DNA of 64,000 nucleotides from Sphingobium sp. Cam5-1 (GCF_015693305.1 NZ_CP065138.1:310001-374000), one strand, 5' to 3'. Shown: positions 19,445 to 28,641, counted from the stretch's first letter. Notes: a model not told the origin generated them from the sequence alone. Numbers and translations: made by a program.

Positions 19445-21885
19445 TGCCCTTGCGTGAATATCGTGGGAAAGCGGCGGGCCTTGCGGATTTCCTGCCATGG
19501 GCGGCGCTCATCGCGCCCGGGATCGTCCTCAACAAAGACGGCGCCCTGCAACGGTCCGCCCGGTTCCGCGGACCTGATCTGGACTCCTCGACGCCCACCG
19601 AACTTCTTGCGGTCACGGCGCGGCTCAATAGCGCGCTCCGCCGGCTGGGCTCGGGCTGGTCCATATTCACAGAGGCGCAGCGGGTGCCCGCGATGGACTA
19701 TCCGCAAAGCCGCTTTCCCGATCCCGTGTCGGCACTGGTGGATCGGGAGAGACAGGAACAGTTTCGCGAGGAAGGCGCCCATTTTGAAAGCGCCTATTAT
19801 CTGACGTTCCTGTGGCTACCGCCTGCCGATGAAGCACAGCGCGCCGAAGCCTGGCTCTATGAAGGTCGCGAACGGCAGTCGGTAGACCCGAGGGAATGGC
19901 TGTCCCAGTTCGCCGATCGCACATCGCGTATCGGGCAATTGCTCGAGGCCTTCCTGCCTGAATTTGAATGGCTCGATGACCGCGCGACGCTGACTTACCT
20001 ACACGGCACTGTCTCCTCGCGACGGCAGAGCGTGCGCGTGCCCGAAACCCCCATCTATCTGGACGCCATCCTCGCGGATGAGCCGTTGGTAGGCGGGCTG
20101 GAGCCGCGGATCGGCGACCAGCATCTTCGCACCCTGACCATCTGCGGATTTCCAAGCGCCACCTTTCCCGGCATATTGGACGAGCTTAATCGGTTGGCCT
20201 ATCCCTATCGCTGGGTGACCCGGGCCATCCTGCTGGACAAGGGAGAGGCGACCCGCCTCCTCCAGAAGATCCGGCGCCAGTGGTTCGCCAAGCGCAAATC
20301 GGTCGCGGCGATCCTCAAGGAGGTGCTGACCAACGAAGCCAGTGTTCTTCTCGACAATGATGCGTCCAACAAGGCTGAAGACGCGGATCTCGCCTTGCAG
20401 GAACTGGGCGCGGATATGGTCGGCCAGGCCTATGTAACGGCCACAGTCAGTATTTTGGCCGAAGATGCAAGGACAGCCGACGAACGGCTGAAGCTCGTCG
20501 AAAAGGTCATCCAGGGGCGTGATTTTACCTGCATTGCCGAGCGGATGAATGCGCTCGAGGCCTGGCTCGGATCCCTCCCGGGGCAGGTCTACGCCAATGT
20601 CCGGCAGCCACCGGTCAGCACGCTCAACCTTGCCCATATGATGCCGCTGTCGGCCATCTGGGCTGGCCCCGAGCGCAACGACCATTTGGGCGGTCCGCCG
20701 CTGTTCCATGCGCGGACGGAAGGGACCACGCCATTTCGCTTCTCGCTTCATGTGGGAGATGTCGGCCACGCGATGGTCGTGGGGCCGACTGGAGCAGGAA
20801 AGTCGGTGCTGCTTGCCTTCACAGCGATGCAATTCCGGCGCTATGCAGGCGCGCAGATATTCGCCTTCGATTTTGGCCGCAGCCTGCGGGCGGCCGTCAT
20901 CGCGATGGACGGCGCGTGGCGCGATCTGGGAAACGGCCAGGAGGATGGCGGGGAGAGCGTGTCGCTTCAGCCGCTGCGGCGGATCGACAGTCCTTCCGAG
21001 CGCGCATGGGCGGCAGAATGGCTCACCGCGATACTGGCCGGCGAAGGCGTGGATCTCGATCCGGTGGCAAAGGAGCTTTTGTGGGCCGCGCTCTGCAGTC
21101 TCGCGTCCGCGCCGCCGGCCGAGCGAACCCTCACCGGCCTTGTGGTGCTCCTGCAGGATATGCGGCTGAAACAAGCCCTCGCGCCCTTCTGTCTCTCGGG
21201 CCCATGGGGGCAGCTGCTCGATGGCGAGGAGGAAGGCCTCTCCAGCAACACCTGCCAGGTTTTTGAGACCGAGGGGCTGGTGGGGTCGGGGGCAGCCGCT
21301 GGCGTATTGTCCTATCTGTTCCACCGGATCGAAGGGCAGCTCGATGGCCGGCCGACGCTGATCGTGATCGACGAGGGATGGCTGGTCCTTGATAGTCCGA
21401 TGTTCGCGGCGCAGCTGCGCGAGTGGCTCAAGACGCTGCGCAAGAAGAATGCCTCCGTGCTTTTCGCGACCCAAAGCCTTGCTGACATCGAGCGCAGCGC
21501 TATCGCGCCAGCCATCATCGAAAGCTGCCCCACCCGCATCTTCCTGCCGAATGAGCGGGCGATCGAACCGCAGATCGCGGCGATCTACCAGCGCTTTGGC
21601 CTCAACGAACGTCAGATTGAAATCTTGGCCGGGGCCGTGCCCAAGCGGGATTATTATGTGCAATCCCGGAGCGGCAACCGCCTCATCGACCTTGGCCTTG
21701 ACGATGTCGCCCTGGCCTTCACCGCCACATCGTCACGCACCGACCAGGATCGCATCAGCGCGGTACTGGCGCACAGCGAGTCCGGAGCCTTTGGCAGCGC
21801 GTGGCTGCGCAATCGCGGCCTCGACTGGGCCGCTGATCTTCTGAGCATCATCGCAAAGGAAATGGCCCATGTCCCGCACTCATAG
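19441..21885 (+). CDS. trbE: TrbE / VirB4-type conjugal transfer ATPase
   Basis: The largest ATPase of the secretion machine (814 residues), located at the inner membrane and needed for pilus biogenesis. The CagE/TrbE/VirB N-terminal domain comes first; Walker A GPTGAGKS is at residues 448-455 and Walker B lies in PTLIVIDEGWLVLD; the motif LFATQSLADIERS follows. Length is the family norm and no frameshift is seen. Confidence 0.96.
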   Translation: MMPLREYRGKAAGLADFLPWAALIAPGIVLNKDGALQRSARFRGPDLDSSTPTELLAVTARLNSALRRLGSGWSIFTEAQRVPAMDYPQSRFPDPVSALVDRERQEQFREEGAHFESAYYLTFLWLPPADEAQRAEAWLYEGRERQSVDPREWLSQFADRTSRIGQLLEAFLPEFEWLDDRATLTYLHGTVSSRRQSVRVPETPIYLDAILADEPLVGGLEPRIGDQHLRTLTICGFPSATFPGILDELNRLAYPYRWVTRAILLDKGEATRLLQKIRRQWFAKRKSVAAILKEVLTNEASVLLDNDASNKAEDADLALQELGADMVGQAYVTATVSILAEDARTADERLKLVEKVIQGRDFTCIAERMNALEAWLGSLPGQVYANVRQPPVSTLNLAHMMPLSAIWAGPERNDHLGGPPLFHARTEGTTPFRFSLHVGDVGHAMVVGPTGAGKSVLLAFTAMQFRRYAGAQIFAFDFGRSLRAAVIAMDGAWRDLGNGQEDGGESVSLQPLRRIDSPSERAWAAEWLTAILAGEGVDLDPVAKELLWAALCSLASAPPAERTLTGLVVLLQDMRLKQALAPFCLSGPWGQLLDGEEEGLSSNTCQVFETEGLVGSGAAAGVLSYLFHRIEGQLDGRPTLIVIDEGWLVLDSPMFAAQLREWLKTLRKKNASVLFATQSLADIERSAIAPAIIESCPTRIFLPNERAIEPQIAAIYQRFGLNERQIEILAGAVPKRDYYVQSRSGNRLIDLGLDDVALAFTATSSRTDQDRISAVLAHSESGAFGSAWLRNRGLDWAADLLSIIAKEMAHVPHS

Positions 21886-22573
21886 TGCACATCTGCTTGC
21901 CCTCGCATCAGCGACGGCGCTCCTGGCGAGCGCTCCCGCCGACGCTCTTATCGTCTATGATCCGACCAACTATGCGTCCAACGTGCTGCAGGCAGCGCGA
22001 GCGCTCGAGCAGATCAACAACCAGATCCGCTCCTTGCAGAACCAGGCGACTTCGCTTCTCAACGAAGGCCGCAATCTTGCGTCGCTCCCTTTCAGTTCGC
22101 TCCAGGCGCTCGAGGCGCAGGTCCAGCAAACGCGGACCCTGCTCACACAGGCGGAACGGCTTGCCTATGATGTGCGCCAAATAGACCAGGCATTTTCCTC
22201 GCGATACGGGACCGTATCCGCAAGCACGAGCAATGCCGCGCTGGTGGAGGGCGCGCGGGATCGGTGGGAGACGAGCGTCGCTGCGTTCAAGGAGGCGCTC
22301 AAGGTCCAGGCGGGCGTGGTCGGCAACCTCGATGGGACGCACTCCATCTTGAACGCGCTGCTGTCCCGGAGCCAATCGGCGACAGGCGCGCTGCAGGCCG
22401 CGCAGGCCGGAAACCAGCTTGTTGCCCTGCAGATCCGGCAGGTCGTCGATATGACCGCCGTCATGGCGGCCGCGTCACGGGCGCAGGCGATTGAGGCGGC
22501 GCGGGGTGCGACGGCAGAGGCTGAGGGGCGGGCACGCTTCGCCCGCTTTGTAAAGCGCGGGCCTCGAGGGTGA
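21869..22573 (+). CDS. trbJ: TrbJ / VirB5-type protein
   Basis: A periplasmic minor pilus component, 234 residues. A signal peptide (HLLALASATALLASAPADA) is followed by the TrbJ pattern: ALIVYDPTNYASNVLQAARA, then QINNQIRSLQNQATSLLNEG, both strongly helical and coiled-coil-like. It starts inside the 3' end of trbE (17-bp overlap). Confidence 0.92.
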   Translation: MSRTHSAHLLALASATALLASAPADALIVYDPTNYASNVLQAARALEQINNQIRSLQNQATSLLNEGRNLASLPFSSLQALEAQVQQTRTLLTQAERLAYDVRQIDQAFSSRYGTVSASTSNAALVEGARDRWETSVAAFKEALKVQAGVVGNLDGTHSILNALLSRSQSATGALQAAQAGNQLVALQIRQVVDMTAVMAAASRAQAIEAARGATAEAEGRARFARFVKRGPRG

Positions 22574-22574
22574 G

Positions 22575-22820
22575 ATGGACAAGGGCAAGCTCTGTCTTGG
22601 CGCAGGTCTAGGTGGGGTGATGTTTGCCATCGCCCTTGTCGCGTTCCTCAGTCCTCCGCCAGAGAAGGAACAGCTCTTCGACAGGGGCGAAGCGCGCGTG
22701 AATCCGCTCGCACGCGATCTGGCGCGATGTCGCGACATGCCCGGGCCTGACGCGACATGCACGCAGATCTGGAACGCGCACCGCTCGCATTTCCTCGGGC
22801 AGGGTGGAAGCGGGCGATGA
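22575..22820 (+). CDS. TrbK-like putative entry-exclusion protein
   Basis: 81 residues with one N-terminal hydrophobic segment (GAGLGGVMFAIALVAFLS) and a short periplasmic tail with two Cys (ARCRDMPGPDATCTQIW). Position between trbJ and trbL and this Cys-containing tail match the small TrbK-alt proteins of alphaproteobacterial trb loci, thought to block redundant mating. The starting ATG follows the trbJ stop by one base. Confidence 0.8.
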   Translation: MDKGKLCLGAGLGGVMFAIALVAFLSPPPEKEQLFDRGEARVNPLARDLARCRDMPGPDATCTQIWNAHRSHFLGQGGSGR

Positions 22821-24091
22821 CCGACACGGGTGTCATAGACAATTTTCTGGACGTCTTCCTGCGCTATATCGACAGCGGCTTCGGTCTGGTCGGGGGAGAA
22901 GTTGGTTTCCTCTCCAGCACACTCGTAGCGATCGACGTGACGCTCGCTGCGCTGTTCTGGAGTTGGGGTCCGGGGGAAGACATTCTCCAGCGACTGGTGC
23001 GAAAATGCCTTTATGTCGGCGTCTTCGCCTTCATCATCGGCAATTTCTCCACGCTGGCCGACATCCTCTTCCGTTCCTTCGCTGGCCTCGGCCTTAAGGC
23101 GGGGGGTGGCGGGGTCGGCCTCGACACCTTCATGCGGCCTGGGTCGCTGGCTGGGGTCGGGATCGACGCCGGATCGCCGTTGCTCGAGGAGGCGGGCGAA
23201 CTGATGGGCGTCACTGCCTTTTTTGCCAACTTCGTGCAAATCGCCGTCCTCCTGCTCGCCTGGGCGATCATCGTCATCGCTTTCTTCATTCTGGCCGTGC
23301 AGGTCTTCGTCACTCTGATCGAATTCAAGCTCGTCACACTCGCCGGTTTCCTGTTGCTGCCCTTTGCCCTCTTCGGCCGCACCGCATTCATGGCTGAACG
23401 GGTGCTGGGGCATATTGTGTCGAGCGGCATCAAGGTCCTGGTGCTTGGCGTAATCACCGCGATCGGCAGCAGCCTGTTCGAACAGTTCCTTTCCGCCGGC
23501 GGGACAGGCGAGACCACCGCGGAGAAATGCCTCGCCATCGCTCTGGCGGCCCTTGCCTTGATGGGCCTCGGGATGTTCGGGCCCGGCATCGCCACCGGGA
23601 TCGTCACCGGCGGCCCGCAACTAGGCGCAGGGAGCGCCGCGGGCACGGCTGTTGCCGCTGGAGGAATGGCGATGGCTGCGACAGCGACAGCGGGTATCGC
23701 CGCTGGCGCGGTCGCGGCGGGGACACGATCAGGCGCTCTACTCGTCAGTCGTGGAGCGGGCGGCACCAGCGCTGCCTTCCAGAGCGGCGCGCAGGGCAAG
23801 ACCGGGTTAGCACGCGTAGGCGGTGGCGCAGCGGGGGTCGGCCGCGCGGCGGCTGAAGCCTCGATGTCGCCGCTGCGCCGGGCGGCGGACGCGATCGGCG
23901 CTGCCTACCGGTCGGGCCAGGATCCTGCTGCCGGACCTGCAAGTCCGTCGCGGGACGCACCGCCTGGTTGGGCGCGCGCCATGCGGCGGCGGCAGAATGC
24001 CGGGCATGGCGTGACAGCGGTCGCCCGCGCCGCCCATGCCGGTGATGGTGCAGGCGGCGGCGCAACGGTCGATCTTCAGGAAAGGGAATGA
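22817..24091 (+). CDS. trbL: TrbL / VirB6-type polytopic membrane protein
   Basis: A 424-residue inner-membrane channel component. Hydrophobic segments cluster between residues about 30 and 260 (for example [52 protein letters not shown]); the last ~150 residues are a Gly/Ala-rich soluble tail. The ATG at 22817 overlaps the TrbK-like stop and begins the family-typical IDNFLDVFLRYIDSGFGL. Confidence 0.93.
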   Translation: MTDTGVIDNFLDVFLRYIDSGFGLVGGEVGFLSSTLVAIDVTLAALFWSWGPGEDILQRLVRKCLYVGVFAFIIGNFSTLADILFRSFAGLGLKAGGGGVGLDTFMRPGSLAGVGIDAGSPLLEEAGELMGVTAFFANFVQIAVLLLAWAIIVIAFFILAVQVFVTLIEFKLVTLAGFLLLPFALFGRTAFMAERVLGHIVSSGIKVLVLGVITAIGSSLFEQFLSAGGTGETTAEKCLAIALAALALMGLGMFGPGIATGIVTGGPQLGAGSAAGTAVAAGGMAMAATATAGIAAGAVAAGTRSGALLVSRGAGGTSAAFQSGAQGKTGLARVGGGAAGVGRAAAEASMSPLRRAADAIGAAYRSGQDPAAGPASPSRDAPPGWARAMRRRQNAGHGVTAVARAAHAGDGAGGGATVDLQERE

Positions 24092-24094
24092 TCC

Positions 24095-24778
24095 ATGTTC
24101 AAACGATCATCAGTTCGCTATGGGCGCACACCCGAGCCTGTGACGCCCTATCAAAGAGCAGCGCAGGTCTGGGACGATCGCATCGGATCGGCGCGCGTTC
24201 AGGCGCACAGCTGGCGGCTCGCCTGCTTTGCCGCATTGTCGTTGGCAGGGGGAGTTTCGGCGGCCCTTGTCTGGCAGAGCGCACGCGGAACCGTGACGCC
24301 CTGGATCGTCGAAGTGGATAAGCTTGGCGAGGCCCGGGCGGTTGCACCGGCGGAGCGGGACTATCACCCTACTGATCCGCAAATAGCCTTTCACCTCGGC
24401 CGGTTCATCGAGAATGTCCGCGGCCTTCCCGCCGATGCCGTGGTTCTGCGTCAGAACTGGCTTCGAGCCTACGACTTCACCTCCGAAAAAGGAGCGCAGA
24501 TGCTGAATGGCTATGCACGCGCCATTGACCCGTTCGCGCAGGTCGGGAAGGTGCAGGTCGCCGTGGACATTTCCAGCGTGATCCGGGCGAGCGATGACAG
24601 TTTTCGCGTGGCTTGGACGGAACGGCGATACCGGGACGGGGCTCTGGAGGAGAGCAGCCGCTGGTCGGCGATATTGTCCGTCAGTGTGAGACAGCCCCGG
24701 ACGGCGGAAACCTTGCGGCGCAATCCGCTAGGTCTGCTTGTCACGGCGATCAACTGGTCAAAGGAGCTTGCTCAATGA
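24095..24778 (+). CDS. trbF: TrbF / VirB8-type assembly factor
   Basis: A bitopic inner-membrane protein (227 residues): a short cytoplasmic N-terminus (TPYQRAAQVWDDRIGSAR), one membrane segment (about residues 40-58, LACFAALSLAGGVSAALVW), and a periplasmic NTF2-like domain. VirB8 proteins nucleate assembly of the core complex. Features WIVEVDKLGEARAVAPAE and NPLGLLVTAINWSKEL are typical for TrbF. Confidence 0.93.
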   Translation: MFKRSSVRYGRTPEPVTPYQRAAQVWDDRIGSARVQAHSWRLACFAALSLAGGVSAALVWQSARGTVTPWIVEVDKLGEARAVAPAERDYHPTDPQIAFHLGRFIENVRGLPADAVVLRQNWLRAYDFTSEKGAQMLNGYARAIDPFAQVGKVQVAVDISSVIRASDDSFRVAWTERRYRDGALEESSRWSAILSVSVRQPRTAETLRRNPLGLLVTAINWSKELAQ

Positions 24779-25707
24779 CTTCAGGTCTACGAAGTCTAAC
24801 CTTCCTCTTCGTCTCGGGCGCTGTGGCAGCTGCTGCGTCTGTGGTGCCCGTCGCGGCCGAGGCTCGGCCCTCCGGCTTGGCGCGAAAGCCACTGGTTGAG
24901 CGGCGGAGCGTATCGAAGAGGGAAAATCAGGCGGGCGCGCCCGAACGAACCGCGCGTCAGCAAATTGTCCGCGCCAACGAAGGTGCGCGCATGCAGCCTG
25001 TGCGTAGCGCCTTTGTGAACGCGATGCAGGTCTTTGCCTGGACCGAGGGGTCGCTGTTCCAGGTCTATGCCAGCCCTGGGCAGATAACGGACATCGTGCT
25101 GCAGCCCGGAGAAAAGCTCTTTGGCACAGGTCCCGTCGCCGCCGGCGACACGGCGCGCTGGATCATTGGCGATACGGTGAGCGGCAGCCCCGAGGGCGAG
25201 CGGGTGCACATCCTGATCAAACCCACCCGCCCAGACATCGCCACCAATCTGATCATCAACACCGATCGCCGTACCTATCATGTCGAGCTGCGGGCGACAT
25301 CGCGGACCTATATGGCGTCGGTGAGCTGGACCTATCCGCAGGAGGGGCTTGTCGCCATCAGGGGGAAGGCTGCGGCACCCGGCGCGGCGTCGCAGGTCGC
25401 GAGCGACATTGAGCCGGCCAGCCTCTTCTTCGGCTACAAGCTTTCGGGCGATCGGCCGCGCTGGCGCCCTGTTCGGGTCTTCGACGATGGACGCCAGGCC
25501 TTTGTCGAATTTCCCCCAAGTGTCGGGCAGGACGTGATGCCGCCGCTCTTCATCCTGGGGCAGAGCGGCGGCGCGGAGCTCGTCAACTATCGGGTCCAGG
25601 GACGCTACATGATTGTGGATCGTCTGTTCGACAGGGCGGAGCTGCGCCTGGGAGACAGAAGGGGAGCGCAAAGCGTTCAGATCAGGCGCCGGGAAGCGCG
25701 GCGATGA
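24775..25707 (+). CDS. trbG: TrbG / VirB9-type core-complex protein
   Basis: A periplasmic and outer-membrane-associated component of 310 residues. The signal peptide ends around VAAEA. The VirB9 pattern is visible: YASPGQITDIVLQPGEKL, then RWIIGD, then HILIKPTRPDIATNLII and TDRRTYHVEL, and a C-terminal domain FGYKLSGDRPRWRPVRVFDD. The ATG at 24775 (AAGGAG upstream) overlaps trbF by 4 bp; the longer frame to 24613 is not needed. Confidence 0.94.
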   Translation: MTSGLRSLTFLFVSGAVAAAASVVPVAAEARPSGLARKPLVERRSVSKRENQAGAPERTARQQIVRANEGARMQPVRSAFVNAMQVFAWTEGSLFQVYASPGQITDIVLQPGEKLFGTGPVAAGDTARWIIGDTVSGSPEGERVHILIKPTRPDIATNLIINTDRRTYHVELRATSRTYMASVSWTYPQEGLVAIRGKAAAPGAASQVASDIEPASLFFGYKLSGDRPRWRPVRVFDDGRQAFVEFPPSVGQDVMPPLFILGQSGGAELVNYRVQGRYMIVDRLFDRAELRLGDRRGAQSVQIRRREARR

Positions 25708-26885
25708 GCGAGGATCAGCAGGGGCCTTCTGCTCCGCCGTCCGCCGCATTCCGGCTGGAGGGGGAGCGGCCCGTTGTCGCCCGCTTGTCCAAGAAGGCGC
25801 TGCTGACGATCGCTGCGGTGGCAGGGCTCAGCATCGGCGGGGTACTCGTCTATGCCTTGGCGCCCCGCACCTTGCAATCGCCGCCAGAGCTGCTCGCCGA
25901 ATCCGGAAGGCCGGGCGCTGCATCGCTTGTGAATGGCCCTCGCGATTATAGCGACGTACCAAAAATCGGGCCGCCGCTCCCGGGTGATCTTGGCCGGCCG
26001 ATTTTGGCGGCCCAGCAACGAGAGAGGTGGACGGGCGAGGCGACGCCGATGGACCCTTCGGCCTCGCGCTCTCCTGTCGCGCCAGCGTTAGGCCGCCGTG
26101 CGGAGGAGCAGGACGCCGCCCGTTCAAGCGGACTTTTTCTTGGCGGAGGGGCGCGTGCGGCACAGGATATTTCGCAACCGGTCGCTTTTCCTGCTGAGAG
26201 GCCCGCAGGTGGCGGTGAGACGGCCCTTGGTCCGGGTGAGGCAGCGAAACGCGCCTTTCTTGCAGGTGGCGAGCCGCAGCCTGCAGTCAGTACCGCGCGT
26301 GTCAAAACGGCGGCCTCGCGGCTCATCCTTCAGGCGGGGTCGGTGCTGCCTGCTGCCCTGATGACGGGCATCCGATCGGATCTGCCCGGGCAACTGACGG
26401 CGCAGGTCACCGAGAATGTCTATGACAGCCTCACCGGAAGGATATTGCTCATCCCGCAAGGGTCGAAATTGCTGGGAGAATATGACTCGGATCTCGAAGC
26501 AGGACAGACACGGGTGATGATGATCTGGACACGGCTGCTGTTGCCCGGCGGCGCTTCCCTGGCGCTGGACCGCCTGCCTGGCGCGGACGCCGCCGGCTTT
26601 TCCGGGCTGCAGGATCGGGTGAACCGCCATTGGGGCAATCTCCTCGGCGCGGCGGCCATTTCGACCCTGCTCGGCATCGGCGGGGAGCTCGGATCGAATG
26701 ATGAGGAGAGTGCGCTGGTCCGGGCGCTGCGGCGGGGCGGACAGAATAGCGTGGTTCAGGCAGGCAACCAGATCGTGCAGCGGGAGATCGGAATCCCGCC
26801 CACGTTGACCATCCGGCCGGGGCATCCGCTGCGGGTGATCATCAAGCGCGACCTCATCTTCGACACATCGGAGGAACAATCATGA
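25704..26885 (+). CDS. trbI: TrbI / VirB10-type core-complex protein
   Basis: Energy-sensing scaffold that spans both membranes, 393 residues. One membrane segment near residues 34-52 (ALLTIAAVAGLSIGGVLVYA) follows a cytoplasmic tail. A Pro-rich periplasmic linker leads to the conserved beta-barrel: ILQAGSVLPAALMTGIRSDL, LIPQGSKLLGEYDS, and the C-terminal TIRPGHPLRVIIKRDL. It overlaps trbG and the DUF2274 gene by 4 bp each. Confidence 0.95.
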   Translation: MSEDQQGPSAPPSAAFRLEGERPVVARLSKKALLTIAAVAGLSIGGVLVYALAPRTLQSPPELLAESGRPGAASLVNGPRDYSDVPKIGPPLPGDLGRPILAAQQRERWTGEATPMDPSASRSPVAPALGRRAEEQDAARSSGLFLGGGARAAQDISQPVAFPAERPAGGGETALGPGEAAKRAFLAGGEPQPAVSTARVKTAASRLILQAGSVLPAALMTGIRSDLPGQLTAQVTENVYDSLTGRILLIPQGSKLLGEYDSDLEAGQTRVMMIWTRLLLPGGASLALDRLPGADAAGFSGLQDRVNRHWGNLLGAAAISTLLGIGGELGSNDEESALVRALRRGGQNSVVQAGNQIVQREIGIPPTLTIRPGHPLRVIIKRDLIFDTSEEQS

Positions 26886-27109
26886 ACGATCTGAGGCTGG
26901 GCGCCATTCCCGATGAAAAGCCTGTGAAATGCACGGTCGAGTTGCCTGGCGCGCTCTATCGGACCCTGTGCGACTATGCGCAGGTGCATGCAGCCCAGAC
27001 GGGCGCACCCCCACTCGCTCCTGAGCGCCTGATTGCGCCTATGATGGAGCGGTTCATGGCAAGCGACCGAGCCTTCGCGCGATTGCGACGGACATTGCCG
27101 CGCGCCTGA
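26882..27109 (+). CDS. DUF2274 family protein
   Basis: A 75-residue soluble protein whose core VKCTVELPGALYRTLCDYAQ and RLIAPMMERFMASDRAF resembles a ribbon-helix-helix-like fold. DUF2274 genes regularly close trb operons after trbI in alphaproteobacteria. It overlaps the trbI stop by 4 bp, so it is the last gene of the operon; the convergent LysR gene ends next to it with no gap. Confidence 0.85.
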   Translation: MNDLRLGAIPDEKPVKCTVELPGALYRTLCDYAQVHAAQTGAPPLAPERLIAPMMERFMASDRAFARLRRTLPRA

Positions 27110-28003
27110 TCATCGGACCTGTCCGGCAGTCACCATGCTCGTGAGCGCTGCGAGGGCAGGGTTCCTGTTTGCCCTCGACCAGGAGAGGATGGAGGGAAGG
27201 CGGGCAAGACCCGTCTGCTCGTAAATGGGGAGCGCGCGGCGCGGTGGGGCTATGAGAGGCAGGTCTGCTTCCGTGATCAAGGTGGCGGCATCGCCTTCGA
27301 TGAGCCGTATCACGGCGCTTGGACTGAGTCCTTGTTCCACGATCCTTGTGGAGGAGGCGCCACTTCGCGGAAGGGAACGCAACGCTTTGTTCTTGAGGTC
27401 CTCCCCTCGCGCTCCGGCAGGAAGAAGGATATCGCTGTCGAGGAGGTCGCTCCAGCTCAGATGCTCCCGCATGCCAAAGGGCCCATTGGCATCGACAACG
27501 GCAAGGAGGCGTCCGCTCGCCAGCAGCCTGCTCTCCAGGTTGCGGCCCACCACATCATGGGTGGTAATGAGCGCATCAAGCTTTCCGCTGCCAAGGCCAT
27601 CGCTTAGACCAGCGTGCGATCCTCGGCAGGTTTCAAGCGAAACATCCTTGTGAGCGCGGGTGAAAGCGATCAGCAACTCATCGACCTCGGGCCGGGAGAC
27701 GGCGCCAGCCATGCCGATCATCAAAAGACCAAGCTTGCCCGCGCGAAAGGCCGCAGCATGGCGCCGCATCGCCTCAACCTCCGCGACGACACGGCGTGCG
27801 CCGGACAGAAAGTTGCGGCCTGCGCGGGTGAGCGACACGCCGCGGGATGACCGTTCAAACAGAGAGATGCCCAGACGGATTTCAAGGTCACGGACCCGCT
27901 CGCTCAGCGTGGACTGCTTGATGTTGAAGCTGGCAGCCGCCCGATTGAAGCTGCCGAGCTCGGCTGTCGCGATGACATAGTGAAGATGACGAAGTTCGAT
28001 CAT
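27110..28003 (-). CDS. LysR-family transcriptional regulator
   Basis: 297 residues. N-terminal winged helix: MIELRHLHYVIATAELGSFN, RAAASFNIKQSTLSERVRDL, then LFERSSRGVSLTRAG (residues 1-65). The C-terminal effector-binding domain follows (GMAGAVSRPEVDELLIAF and onward). The ATG at 28003 starts the conserved part; the frame to 28171 is probably not translated. It lies between the trb operon and the lasso genes and is divergent from the lasso precursor, separated by about 450 bp, so the lasso promoter is a possible target. Inducer unknown. Confidence 0.9.
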   Translation of the reverse strand: MIELRHLHYVIATAELGSFNRAAASFNIKQSTLSERVRDLEIRLGISLFERSSRGVSLTRAGRNFLSGARRVVAEVEAMRRHAAAFRAGKLGLLMIGMAGAVSRPEVDELLIAFTRAHKDVSLETCRGSHAGLSDGLGSGKLDALITTHDVVGRNLESRLLASGRLLAVVDANGPFGMREHLSWSDLLDSDILLPAGARGEDLKNKALRSLPRSGASSTRIVEQGLSPSAVIRLIEGDAATLITEADLPLIAPPRRALPIYEQTGLARLPSILSWSRANRNPALAALTSMVTAGQVR

Positions 28004-28334
28004 CCGCAGCATTTCCCCGATTCGCCGGCTCCAGCAGGCGAAAGAAAGAATTTCGCGTGAGCGCTGGACGGGAAATGCCGACAATCTGGTATGGAAATCG
28101 CCCTGCGTTGCTCCTGCTCCGCAGCCAAGCGATTGCCTTGTCACGACGATTTTGTTGATATTCGCGTGCAACGTTCATGACGGTGCGGGGTCACCGGGTT
28201 GCGGGCGCGAATGTCCAAGCTTTGCTAAAGGCGCCCGTACTTGTCACGCAACGGCACAGTCCAAGGCCCGGTGATACTCCCCGCCTGCCGTACCTGTCCT
28301 GCGCCGCAGTCTTAACTACATGCAAGCTGATAGG

Positions 28335-28386
28335 CTGAAACTCGCAGTGAGGCGCGATTATAATGCTATTATAAAATTCCTATAAT
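28335..28386 (+). promoter_or_regulatory. Candidate promoter of the lasso precursor gene
   Basis: Two TATAAT hexamers stand out in an AT-rich patch: 28359-28364 (18 bp after CTGAAA at 28335-28340, a weak -35) and 28381-28386. Downstream, GCCGT-N8-ACGGC (28413-28430) forms a small dyad in the 5' leader, and AGGAG lies 8 bp before the precursor ATG. Confidence 0.5.
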
Positions 28387-28450
28387 GCAGGCCGGCTCCT
28401 AGCCTCAACCTTGCCGTAACTGATCACGGCACTTCCAACAGGAGCATGTC

Positions 28451-28588
28451 ATGGAAAAGACGATCGAACGTGAAAACGTTGCGCTGATCGACCTCGGTGC
28501 AGCCAGCGTGGAAACCAAGGGCCCTGGCTTCGGTGGGGTCGATACCGAGGGCCTGCAGAATATTGCAGGCGGCCTCAGCGACGACTGA
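28451..28588 (+). CDS. Lasso peptide precursor (45 aa), sphingonodin-like core
   Basis: ATG 28451 to TGA 28586-28588. The leader runs MEKTIERENVALIDLGAASV then ETK, with the conserved Thr at position -2 before the cleavage site (T-K|G). The predicted 22-residue core begins GPGFGGVD and ends AGGLSDD. Gly1 and Asp8 would form an 8-membered macrolactam ring, with the tail threaded. Known sphingonodin-type lasso peptides share the GPG start, Asp8 and SDD end (recalled, not searched). The B and C maturation genes follow directly. It is too short for standard gene finders, but codon use, ribosome site (AGGAG) and context leave little doubt. Confidence 0.93.
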   Translation: MEKTIERENVALIDLGAASVETKGPGFGGVDTEGLQNIAGGLSDD

Positions 28589-28595
28589 CCGAAGA

Positions 28596-28621
28596 GGCGC
28601 ACGCCGTAACGGGCGTGCGCC
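28596..28621 (+). terminator. Stem-loop between lasso precursor and the B gene
   Basis: Perfect 10-bp arms GGCGCACGCC (28596-28605) and GGCGTGCGCC (28612-28621) with a 6-nt loop, 7 bp after the precursor stop. No T-tract follows, so it is probably a leaky attenuator or 3'-end stabiliser that raises precursor mRNA over B and C. It covers a possible GTG start (28615), which argues for the B gene starting at 28642. Confidence 0.8.
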
Positions 28622-28641
28622 ACCACCGGCTTCCACGGACC

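Noticed and set aside
19999..21663. 554-aa minus-strand ORF antisense to trbE
   Set aside because: It is a high-GC shadow of trbE; no start signal or recognisable domain.
22475..23620. 381-aa minus-strand ORF antisense to trbL
   Set aside because: Low-complexity charged product caused by the GC-rich antisense frame of a membrane protein gene.
28615..28641. GTG start for the lasso B gene
   Set aside because: It lies within the 3' arm of a perfect hairpin and adds no conserved residues.
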